Assembly: GCA_964399955.1 (NCBI GenBank)
Contig: CAYNST010000012.1
Span: forward strand, 1-53,241
Direction of reading: 5' to 3'
Origin: CAYNST01 sp964399955
GTDB taxonomy: Bacteria; Pseudomonadota; Gammaproteobacteria; Pseudomonadales; Cellvibrionaceae
Length of the DNA stretch: 53,241 nt
Positions within the stretch are counted from its first letter, which is position 1. Each line of letters opens with the position of its first letter. A program made the translations under genes and the position numbers. This document shows positions 39,959 to 46,996 of this stretch, piece by piece. Under the pieces are notes generated by a model, which saw nothing but the letters and a program-made list of their open reading frames with translations, was not told the origin of the DNA and made no database searches.

Positions 39959-40285
39959 TCATCCCCCCGCTATCTTCACCTTGAAGCCCTGCGCCAGCAA
40001 AAATGTCTGCAGCTTCTCTCTATGCTCTCCCTGTATTTCGATGATGTCATCTTTCACCGTGCCTCCGGTGCCGCACAGGCGTTTCAGCTCTTTGGCCAGC
40101 TCCTTGATGGCGGCGGAGTCCAGCGGCAACTGACAAACCAGTGTCACCTGTTTCCCTCCTCGTCCTTTCGACTCCCGCTTGAGCAGCACGGGCGTGTCGC
40201 GTTTGGGAGGGCTGGCTGTGACGGTGTCTTCGGTTTTGATTCGACCTTGATCGGTTGAATAGACCAGTCTGGAATTGCGGGACAT
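39959..40285 (-). CDS. SUI1/YciH-type translation initiation factor-like protein
   Basis: The 108-residue product is of the SUI1 (eIF1) fold family, like E. coli YciH, a small protein that can act on ribosome initiation fidelity in vitro. It begins MSRNSRLVYSTDQGRI, has the middle stretch GRGGKQVTLVCQLPLD, and the conserved end LKRLCGTGGTVKDDIIEIQG with HREKLQTFLLAQGFKVKIAGG-like tail. The ATG at 40285 has AGGAG seven bases upstream; an in-frame ATG ten codons earlier has none. The gene is divergent from the potassium channel gene, 99 bases away. Confidence 0.9.
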   Translation of the reverse strand: MSRNSRLVYSTDQGRIKTEDTVTASPPKRDTPVLLKRESKGRGGKQVTLVCQLPLDSAAIKELAKELKRLCGTGGTVKDDIIEIQGEHREKLQTFLLAQGFKVKIAGG

Positions 40286-40384
40286 AAAGTTGCTCCTGCT
40301 CAAAGGTGACGACATCGCGCGCGCTTGATTGCCGCAGTGCGAACCGGTAGTTTAACCGGCAACGCACGAGGAAACATCTGCCAG

Positions 40385-41197
40385 ATGAACAACGAGTCCT
40401 TGAAGGAAACCCTCTACAGGGTGATTTTTGGCACGGATACGCCAGCCGGGCGGCGCTTTGACGTGTTGCTTATCTGGGCAATTCTCATCAGCGTTCTTGC
40501 TCTGATGCTGGAGTCCGTAGACGCCGTGGCCGTGCGTATCGGCACTTATCTTGTGGCGCTTGAATGGTTTTTCACCGTAGTGTTCACAGTGGAGTATGGC
40601 GTGCGTATCTATTGCTCGCCCAAGCGCATCCACTACAGCCGCAGTTTTTACGGTGTGGTTGACCTTATCTCCGTGCTGCCAACCTATTTGGGATTGGTGG
40701 TCGCCGGGGCCAATTACATCCTGGTCATCCGCCTGCTGCGCGTCCTGAGAATCTTCCGCGTCCTCAAACTGGCGCGCTATTTGTCCGAGGCCAACGTGCT
40801 GATTCGGGCGCTGGCGCAGGCCCGCCGTAAGATTTTCATTTTCTTTTTTGGTGTTCTGGTCCTGGCGACCATCTTTGGCTCCGTCATGTTTGTGGTTGAA
40901 GGGCCAAGCCGAGGCTTCACCAGTATCCCCAAAAGTATCTACTGGACCATAGTGACCATTACCACCGTCGGGTATGGGGATATCACCCCGCAGACAGTAT
41001 TTGGCCAAATGGTGGCAACTGCTGCAATGCTCACAGGTTATTCAATCATCGCGGTTCCCACCGGCATAGTCACGGCAGAGCTCGCGCAGGAAATGCAGCG
41101 TCAGCGCCTTTCGCTTCGCTGCACCGAATGCCAGCGCATTGGTCACGATGCGGACGCCAATTACTGCAAATACTGTGGCAGTGCCTTTGGTCAATAA
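40385..41197 (+). CDS. Voltage-gated-type potassium channel with zinc ribbon
   Basis: The 270-residue protein has six membrane segments. S4 is rich in arginine (VIRLLRVLRIFRVLKLARYL, near 115-134), as in voltage sensors, and the pore has the potassium filter TVGYGD (194-199). After the last helix (SIIAVPTGIVTAEL) comes a short cytoplasmic tail with two CxxC pairs (CTECQ and CKYCG), a zinc-ribbon-like end. This tetrameric channel would lie in the inner membrane; real gating is unknown. The ATG at 40385 is chosen over an open extension upstream. Close relatives are annotated as ion transporters or Kch-like. Confidence 0.88.
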   Translation: MNNESLKETLYRVIFGTDTPAGRRFDVLLIWAILISVLALMLESVDAVAVRIGTYLVALEWFFTVVFTVEYGVRIYCSPKRIHYSRSFYGVVDLISVLPTYLGLVVAGANYILVIRLLRVLRIFRVLKLARYLSEANVLIRALAQARRKIFIFFFGVLVLATIFGSVMFVVEGPSRGFTSIPKSIYWTIVTITTVGYGDITPQTVFGQMVATAAMLTGYSIIAVPTGIVTAELAQEMQRQRLSLRCTECQRIGHDADANYCKYCGSAFGQ

Positions 41198-41287
41198 ATG
41201 ACCACGCAGTGTGGCTGAGGCTGTGGTTGGTTAACCGTGCAGTTCGAAGGGGTGCATTCGGCAAGACGAACTCTCCGTCAGCAATAC

Positions 41288-41315
41288 TTGGCGGCGCCCA
41301 GACCTCGTCTATACT
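41288..41315 (+). promoter_or_regulatory. Candidate sigma-70 promoter for the GGDEF-EAL gene
   Basis: TTGGCG (41288-41293), 16-base spacer, TATACT (41310-41315). It lies in the 254-base gap before the GTG start, giving a leader of about 130 bases. Confidence 0.5.
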
Positions 41316-41451
41316 GACAAAGGCGTGTGGGGACACCGGTGCAAAACGGGTTGTGCGTTTCGCAAACACAGCGGGTTGGAAATTCCCGCCATGTCTCATG
41401 ATTGAGCAGAGCCCAAGTGGCATATGGCCCGCTGGGCACAGGTAAAATTGC

Positions 41452-43650
41452 GTGAGTCAAAGAAACCAGAATAAACCTCTGTCTGCGGGTTTCAAAGGCC
41501 TGGGCGCTGTTGCGGCCGACAATCGGGCCCTGAACTCGCTGTTGGACGCATTGCGTGACGCGGTGCTCTACTTTGACCGCTGGGGCGTTGTACAGCACGC
41601 CAACGCCTGCGCCTGCAGATGGTGGGGAGAAAACGAACTTTACGGCAAGACCTTCATCGAAATTGCCCGTAACTGGGACGACCCGGCCGAGAGGCAGCGG
41701 GAAATCATGCAGGTCTATCGCACGGGGCTGCCGGTACTGGAGTCGCGCGAGCGTTCCAGGTTGCACGGCAAGGACTGTTGGTTCCAGGTTGACAAGTTGC
41801 CCACCGCTGACCCCTCCGGCGCCTTGGTGGGTGTCATGCTGGTCATCTCCGACATCACCCAGACGGTGGAGCGCGAAAACGTACTTCGCGATAGTGAATC
41901 CCGTTATCGAGCGTTTATTGCCAGTAGCTCCGATGCAATTTGGCGCTACGATATCTGCCCGCCCATCGATACCCGACTGCCCAAGAATCAGCAGGTACAG
42001 CAGATTATGGAGCGGGCGGTGCTGGCGGAGTGCAACGACCGGCTGCCTGCGCTTTACGGTGTGGAGAGCGCCAGTGATCTGATTGGCCGGCGTATTTCTG
42101 AAGTTTCCTCGCCTTCGCTGGAAGAGGATGCCCGCAAGTTTATCTTCGACGGCTATCGGCTTGAGGAGCTGGAGTTCGAGCGCGCCAGCGGCGACGACCA
42201 GACAATATTTTTACAGTGCAACGCCATTGGCATTGTAGAAAAAGGCTTGCTGAATCGGGTCTGGGGTATCACGCGCAATATCACGGAAAAGCGCCAGTAT
42301 CTGGCTCGCCTTGAGTACCTTGCCAATCACGACGTTTTAACCTCGCTGCCTAATCGCGGCGTATTGTACCGAGCCATGTCGGCGGCCATATTGCAGCACC
42401 GACCGGAGCAGAAATCCGCCCTGTTGCTGATTGACCTGGACCGCTTCAAGGAGATCAATGACACCTTGGGCCACCTTACCGGAGACAAGGTGCTGAAGCA
42501 GTTGGCGGCCCGCTTGCGTGACCAATTGCGCAACACCAGCGGTATAGTTGCCCGGCTTGGTGGCGACGAATTCGCCGTGTTTCTGCCCAATATTCGCAAC
42601 CCCCAGCAGGCGGTGGTTTTGGCTCACCAGTTGTTGGATGCCATTGCCATGGTCTTTGAGCTGGAGGGGCTGCGCACGGAGCTTGGCGCCAGTATTGGTG
42701 TGTCCATCTGCCCGGATCAAGCGGCAGACGCCAGCACCCTGATGCGCTTTGCTGACGTTGCCATGTATCGGGCAAAAACCAGCTTACAGGGCGTGGCGCT
42801 CTACGATCCGGCCTTTGATCCGCACAGTCCCAAGCGTCTGGAGCTAATGGGTGCGCTTGGGCGGGCCATACGCGAAGATGAGCTAACCCTGCATTACCAA
42901 CCCAAGATAGATCTGACACGAGACCAGGTGTACGGCTTTGAGGCTCTGCTGCGCTGGAATCACCCGGAGCTGGGCTCGGTGCCGCCTAAAGACTTCATTC
43001 CTATTGCCGAGCACTCCAATCTCATTCACGCCATGACGCTTTGGGTGCTGGAGGAGGGCATCAAGCAGTGCAGGATCTGGTCCGACAAAGGTTTTCCAAT
43101 AACCATGGCCATGAACTTGTCTGCTCGCAATCTACTGGATGAGCGGGTGGTAAGTGACCTTCCGCGGCTGCTTAAAAAATACGGGGTGTCGGGTTCGCAA
43201 TTGGAACTCGAAATAACAGAAAGCATGATCATGGTGGACCCGGCCCGCGCGGAGGCTTCGTTGCTGCGCATTCACCGATTGGGCGTGAAACTGGCGGTTG
43301 ACGACTTTGGCACCGGCTATTCGTCGCTAGCCTACTTGAAGCGGCTGCCGGTGCAAACCCTGAAAATTGACTCGTCCTTTATTCGCAGTATGCTCACCGA
43401 CGAGCAGGACGAAATCATCGTCAACTCCACCATCAACCTGGCCCACAACCTGGGGCTAAAGGTGGTGGCCGAGGGGGTGGAAACCGAGAGCATCTACCGC
43501 AAGTTGGTCAATATGGGTTGTGACTGCGCCCAGGGTTATTACATGGGGCGCCCCATGGCGGTAGAGCAGGCAGAGCGCTGGTTACTGGAGTCACCTTGGG
43601 GGCTTGGCGGTTTGCCGCCTGCCGTGGCACAGGGTGCGGAGTGGGGCTGA
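41452..43650 (+). CDS. PAS-PAS-GGDEF-EAL cyclic di-GMP protein
   Basis: This 732-residue soluble protein can in principle make and break cyclic di-GMP. Two PAS domains (about 18-140 and 150-280) come first, then a GGDEF domain with intact GGDEF at 370-374, then an EAL domain with EAL at 497-499. The EAL catalytic set looks complete: ELEITES, VDDFGTGYSSLAYLKRLP, LKIDSSFI, AEGVET and QGYYMGRP. The GGDEF inhibitory site RxxD is absent (NTSG at that place). No membrane segment is seen, so the signal is internal. The start is a GTG. Which activity dominates cannot be told from sequence. Confidence 0.93.
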   Translation: MSQRNQNKPLSAGFKGLGAVAADNRALNSLLDALRDAVLYFDRWGVVQHANACACRWWGENELYGKTFIEIARNWDDPAERQREIMQVYRTGLPVLESRERSRLHGKDCWFQVDKLPTADPSGALVGVMLVISDITQTVERENVLRDSESRYRAFIASSSDAIWRYDICPPIDTRLPKNQQVQQIMERAVLAECNDRLPALYGVESASDLIGRRISEVSSPSLEEDARKFIFDGYRLEELEFERASGDDQTIFLQCNAIGIVEKGLLNRVWGITRNITEKRQYLARLEYLANHDVLTSLPNRGVLYRAMSAAILQHRPEQKSALLLIDLDRFKEINDTLGHLTGDKVLKQLAARLRDQLRNTSGIVARLGGDEFAVFLPNIRNPQQAVVLAHQLLDAIAMVFELEGLRTELGASIGVSICPDQAADASTLMRFADVAMYRAKTSLQGVALYDPAFDPHSPKRLELMGALGRAIREDELTLHYQPKIDLTRDQVYGFEALLRWNHPELGSVPPKDFIPIAEHSNLIHAMTLWVLEEGIKQCRIWSDKGFPITMAMNLSARNLLDERVVSDLPRLLKKYGVSGSQLELEITESMIMVDPARAEASLLRIHRLGVKLAVDDFGTGYSSLAYLKRLPVQTLKIDSSFIRSMLTDEQDEIIVNSTINLAHNLGLKVVAEGVETESIYRKLVNMGCDCAQGYYMGRPMAVEQAERWLLESPWGLGGLPPAVAQGAEWG

Positions 43651-43705
43651 AGCTCCTGGGTCGCAGCCTGATGTGGGCGCGGCCGGCGCTCCGGCCAAGC
43701 TCAGG

Positions 43706-45157
43706 TTAGATATCGTCCTGTTTCATCCTGCGCACATCCATCAAGCGTTGCTCCAAGGTGGCATTGCCGCGAATATCTTCCTTGTCTGTCAGGCGCAGCG
43801 CATTGCGCAACTGTATTTCCGCTTTGTCGTACATGCCATTCAATATGAAATATTCAGACCGCGCCCTGTGCACATCCAGTATGCGCCCGGCCAGCCCGTT
43901 GATTTCCGCCAATAGGTACCAGGCGTAGACATTGCCTGGATGGCGTTTGACATGCTCCTGCAGCAACGCCTGTCCGCGATCATATTGCCCGGCCTCCATC
44001 AACAGCTCTGCAGAGCGAATGTTCAAGGGGTGGTTGCGCGGCTGCAGGCGCAACTGCTTCTCCAGTAGTTTCAGCGCCTCAGGCAGTTTTTGCCGGGCAG
44101 CAAGTATATCCGCTGCGGCAATGGTCAGTGCAACCGGGTGATCAAGCTCGGCGTGCAGTGTTTCAAGCTCCTTGTCGGCCTCGTCCAATCGGCCGGCCTT
44201 GGTCAACGCGAGCACCAGACCATAGCGGGCCGCACCCCGTGGCAGGTTGCTGCCAGTAAGCTCATTGGTAAAGCGTCGCACCGCCAGTTGAGGGCTGGCT
44301 TCATGGTGAAGGATCGCCCGCGCACGCATTAACTGGTAATCTTTATCCTCTTGTGCTGTTCTGCGGGGGTAGCGAGCGGCGCGACTGCTGGAGTCGGCAA
44401 TTCGGCTTTCGGTAATGGGGTGGGTCAGTAAAAACTCCGGCACCTTCGAACGAAAGCGAGCCAGTCTCAGCATTTGCTCAAACATCTCGGGCATGGCCTG
44501 AGCGTCAAAGCCCGCGCGGGTAAGCGTCTCCATGCCCACGCGGTCGGCCTCCTGCTCCATTTGCCGGCTGAAGCGCAGGCTCCGGTCAATGGCACCGGCC
44601 TGTATGGCGGGAATCATAGCCAAGCCTGCATCACTGCCAGACGCGGCGGTTACCAAAATACCGGCCAGAATGGCAGCGTAAGAGGCAAGTGTGGTGTTTT
44701 GGTTTTGTTGCACCCTGCGAGCAAAGTGACGCTGGCTGAGGTGGGCCAGTTCATGCGCCAGAATAGAGGCGAGTTGTTGCTCTGTGCGGGCAATCAACAA
44801 GGTGCCGGTATTAACCCCGATTATGCCGCCGGGTGCGGCAAAGGCATTGAGGTTGGGGTTGTCCAGCACAAGAAGTTCCAGGCGCTTGTCTTCGAGTTCG
44901 CTGGAAAACGCCATTCTCTGCAGCAACTGCAGAAGATAATCTTCCAGAAAGGGGTCGTTGCTGGTGGGCAGGCCGCCCCGATATCGGCGCACAATCTTTT
45001 GCCCTAGTTCATACTCCATTGCCGGCGAAACAAGCCCGCCGCTGGCATCGCCGAAACTTGGCAGTTGCAGCCTGTCGCCCGCGCTTTGCGCCAGAGTCAA
45101 GGGCGCCGACGCGGCAAAAAGCGTAAAGAGCAAGCAAAGTACAGGTGCTTTGAACAC
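43706..45157 (-). CDS. bepA: BepA-type periplasmic metalloprotease with TPR domain
   Basis: BepA (YfgC) is an M48 protease and chaperone that works with BAM and LPS transport on stalled outer-membrane proteins. The 483-residue product has a signal peptide (to about residue 23), the zinc motif HELAH (His135, Glu136, His139), the third-ligand segment EQEADRVG, and a C-terminal region of TPR repeats (about 300-470). The start is a GTG with AAGG in front, overlapped by a palindrome. It is divergent from tusA. It fits functionally with bamA and skp in the same window. Confidence 0.92.
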   Translation of the reverse strand: MFKAPVLCLLFTLFAASAPLTLAQSAGDRLQLPSFGDASGGLVSPAMEYELGQKIVRRYRGGLPTSNDPFLEDYLLQLLQRMAFSSELEDKRLELLVLDNPNLNAFAAPGGIIGVNTGTLLIARTEQQLASILAHELAHLSQRHFARRVQQNQNTTLASYAAILAGILVTAASGSDAGLAMIPAIQAGAIDRSLRFSRQMEQEADRVGMETLTRAGFDAQAMPEMFEQMLRLARFRSKVPEFLLTHPITESRIADSSSRAARYPRRTAQEDKDYQLMRARAILHHEASPQLAVRRFTNELTGSNLPRGAARYGLVLALTKAGRLDEADKELETLHAELDHPVALTIAAADILAARQKLPEALKLLEKQLRLQPRNHPLNIRSAELLMEAGQYDRGQALLQEHVKRHPGNVYAWYLLAEINGLAGRILDVHRARSEYFILNGMYDKAEIQLRNALRLTDKEDIRGNATLEQRLMDVRRMKQDDI

Positions 45158-45171
45158 AACAAGGCCTTGTT
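45158..45171. promoter_or_regulatory. Palindrome over the bepA ribosome-binding site
   Basis: AACAAGGCCTTGTT is a perfect 14-base palindrome directly upstream of the bepA GTG and contains its AAGG ribosome site. It could be an operator between bepA and tusA or fold on the bepA mRNA. Confidence 0.4.
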
Positions 45172-45270
45172 TTGACGTAGGTTTTACTATACAAGAACAA
45201 CCGGCTGCGGCTGCGCTGGTAAAGGTGCCGCACGGCGAGCGCTTAAGAATTCAGTGTCCTGGATCTACCT

Positions 45271-45549
45271 ATGACCCGACAAGATGATATAGATTCCGTC
45301 GGCCAAGGCCCGGCCGGGCCCGTGCTGGCCGCAACTATAGACGCACGCGGACTTGCTTGTCCTCTGCCTTTGCTGCGCGCCAAACAGGGGCTTAATCGTG
45401 CGGCCTGCGGCGAGCGTATCAAAGTGCTGGCCACGGATTCCGGATCGGTTCGTGATTTCCACAGTTTTGCCGCCTTGAGCGGCAATCAGCTCCTCCACTT
45501 CAGCGAAGCTGCCGGCGTTTACACTTACGTTCTGGAAAAGCGCATATAG
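45271..45549 (+). CDS. tusA: TusA-family sulfur carrier protein
   Basis: TusA-type proteins carry sulfur as a persulfide on one cysteine for tRNA thiolation and molybdenum cofactor work. The 92-residue product has the family motif DARGLACPLPLLRAKQGL with the active Cys30 in CPLP. It is a little longer at the N-terminus than E. coli TusA. The same order (bepA opposite a tusA-like gene) is found in Pseudomonas, where the tusA-like gene is tied to molybdenum enzymes, so the exact pathway stays open. The permease gene follows eight bases later. Confidence 0.88.
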   Translation: MTRQDDIDSVGQGPAGPVLAATIDARGLACPLPLLRAKQGLNRAACGERIKVLATDSGSVRDFHSFAALSGNQLLHFSEAAGVYTYVLEKRI

Positions 45550-45557
45550 AGCCAAAC

Positions 45558-46643
45558 ATGATCAAGGTATTGAAAGTCTGGATCGACCGCTACTTCTTCA
45601 AGGAAGAAGCGGTTTTACTTGCGGTTTTGCTGATCGCAGCCGTGGCAATAGTCGTCACTATGGGAGTGGTCTTGGCTCCCATGTTTACCGCCATAATTCT
45701 AGCCTTCCTGATGCAGGGGTTGGTGACCAAGTGTGTGCGTTTGGGAATCCCGCATCTGTGGGCGGTCATCATCGCCTTCCTGGTGCTGGTGGGGGCCATC
45801 GCTGTGGTGCTGCTGGTGCTTTTGCCCATCATGTGGAAGCAGGTGTTGACGCTGGTGGGTGAGGCCCCGCGCATGATCAAGGAGGTGCAAGCGCTGTTGT
45901 TGGTGCTGCCGGAGATGTACCCGCAGCTCATCACCACCGAGCAAGTCAGGCAAATTGCCGCAGTTTTGGGCACTGAGCTGGGCCGCGCCGCTCAAAAAGT
46001 GCTTACCTTCTCCATCGCCCAACTGCCCATCTTCATAGGTATATTGATTTACCTGGTGCTGGTGCCCATCCTGGTGTTCTTCTTCCTGAAAGATGCCCAG
46101 TCCATGCTGCGCTGGGCGGGCGATCTCTTGCCCCAGGAGCGGCCTATGATGAAGCAGATCTGGTGGGAGATGAACCAGCAAATTGCTAACTATGTACGCG
46201 GGAAGTTTGTCGAAATCATCATAGTTGCGGGCGTCTCTGGCGTCACCTTCAGCCTGATGGGGCTGAACTACGCCCTGCTGCTGGGTATATTAACCGGCTT
46301 GTCGGTGCTGGTCCCCTATATTGGTGCGGCGGTGGCGACACTGCCGGTATTCCTGATTGGATTTTTCCAGTGGGGCTGGGGCAGTGAGCTCGTATATTTG
46401 ATGCTGGCCTATGCAGTGATCCAAGCGCTGGACGGCAACGTTTTAGTGCCACTGTTGTTTTCGGAAGCGGTTAAGATGCACCCTGTAGCCATTGTTCTGG
46501 CTGTGCTGGTGTTTGGCGGAATTTGGGGCTTCTGGGGCGTGTTCTTTGCCATTCCACTGGCAACCCTGTGTAAGGCCGTCATCAACGCCTGGCCCACACG
46601 CAACAGTGAAATAGACACTTCAAGAATGCTGCCCATCCCCTAG
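45558..46643 (+). CDS. AI-2E/PerM family membrane permease
   Basis: This 361-residue protein has about eight membrane helices and belongs to the PerM/AI-2E transporter family (TqsA, YdiK, PerM). Family marks are an N-terminal pair of helices, a long soluble stretch (about 85-140), and the GVFFAIPLATLCKAVINAW segment near 326-344. Functions in this family range from autoinducer export to sodium antiport, so none is claimed here. It follows tusA by eight bases. A long hairpin lies just after its stop codon. Confidence 0.85.
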   Translation: MIKVLKVWIDRYFFKEEAVLLAVLLIAAVAIVVTMGVVLAPMFTAIILAFLMQGLVTKCVRLGIPHLWAVIIAFLVLVGAIAVVLLVLLPIMWKQVLTLVGEAPRMIKEVQALLLVLPEMYPQLITTEQVRQIAAVLGTELGRAAQKVLTFSIAQLPIFIGILIYLVLVPILVFFFLKDAQSMLRWAGDLLPQERPMMKQIWWEMNQQIANYVRGKFVEIIIVAGVSGVTFSLMGLNYALLLGILTGLSVLVPYIGAAVATLPVFLIGFFQWGWGSELVYLMLAYAVIQALDGNVLVPLLFSEAVKMHPVAIVLAVLVFGGIWGFWGVFFAIPLATLCKAVINAWPTRNSEIDTSRMLPIP

Positions 46644-46651
46644 AGCCGGCG

Positions 46652-46706
46652 GGCGCCATGATTCTCAGTGGATTATAGCCGTTTTAATGTGTAGAATCGT
46701 GGCGCC
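46652..46706. other. Long hairpin after the PerM-type gene
   Basis: GGCGCCATGATTCT (46652-46665) pairs with AGAATCGTGGCGCC (46693-46706), a 14-bp stem with one G-T pair and a 27-base loop. No T-run follows. It starts eight bases after the permease stop codon. Confidence 0.6.
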
Positions 46707-46842
46707 GTAATTTCTGCCATTTCGTCAAGCGGGGCGGATGCTTTTACGGCAGAAGACAAGCGAAGCCGACCGCCAAGGCAAACCTCTCTTACCGTCAACC
46801 TGTCCAGAGTTGCGCACATTTAAGGCCTAATTCGCGAGAGGG

Positions 46843-46875
46843 CGGTTTTTGATCAAACCGTTTCGGCTATATATT
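46843..46875 (+). promoter_or_regulatory. Candidate aceE promoter with operator-like repeat
   Basis: The inverted repeat CGGTTT-TTGATC-AAACCG (46843-46860) overlaps a possible -35 (TTGATC, 46849-46854), followed by TATATT (46870-46875) at a 15-base distance. A repressor bound there would block RNA polymerase. It does not match the PdhR consensus AATTGGT-N3-ACCAATT. Confidence 0.45.
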
Positions 46876-46996
46876 GCCAGCTGTGCCTGGCCCGCGGTTG
46901 GGCCGGTCGAACTACCACAGAATTCCTGCATCACCAACGTCGGGTTTCATCATGAAGACCGGCGGATTGGTGGGTGCAGCAGATGAGGAGACTTTA

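Larger units (their letters stand above)
46644..46996 (+). promoter_or_regulatory. Upstream region of aceE
   Basis: This 353-base gap has a long hairpin after the permease gene (46652-46706), an inverted repeat CGGTTT-TTGATC-AAACCG (46843-46860) and a -10-like TATATT at 46870-46875. GAGGAG at 46985-46990 is the aceE ribosome site. I see no gene in it; the open frame running into aceE from 46874 has no family support. Confidence 0.5.
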
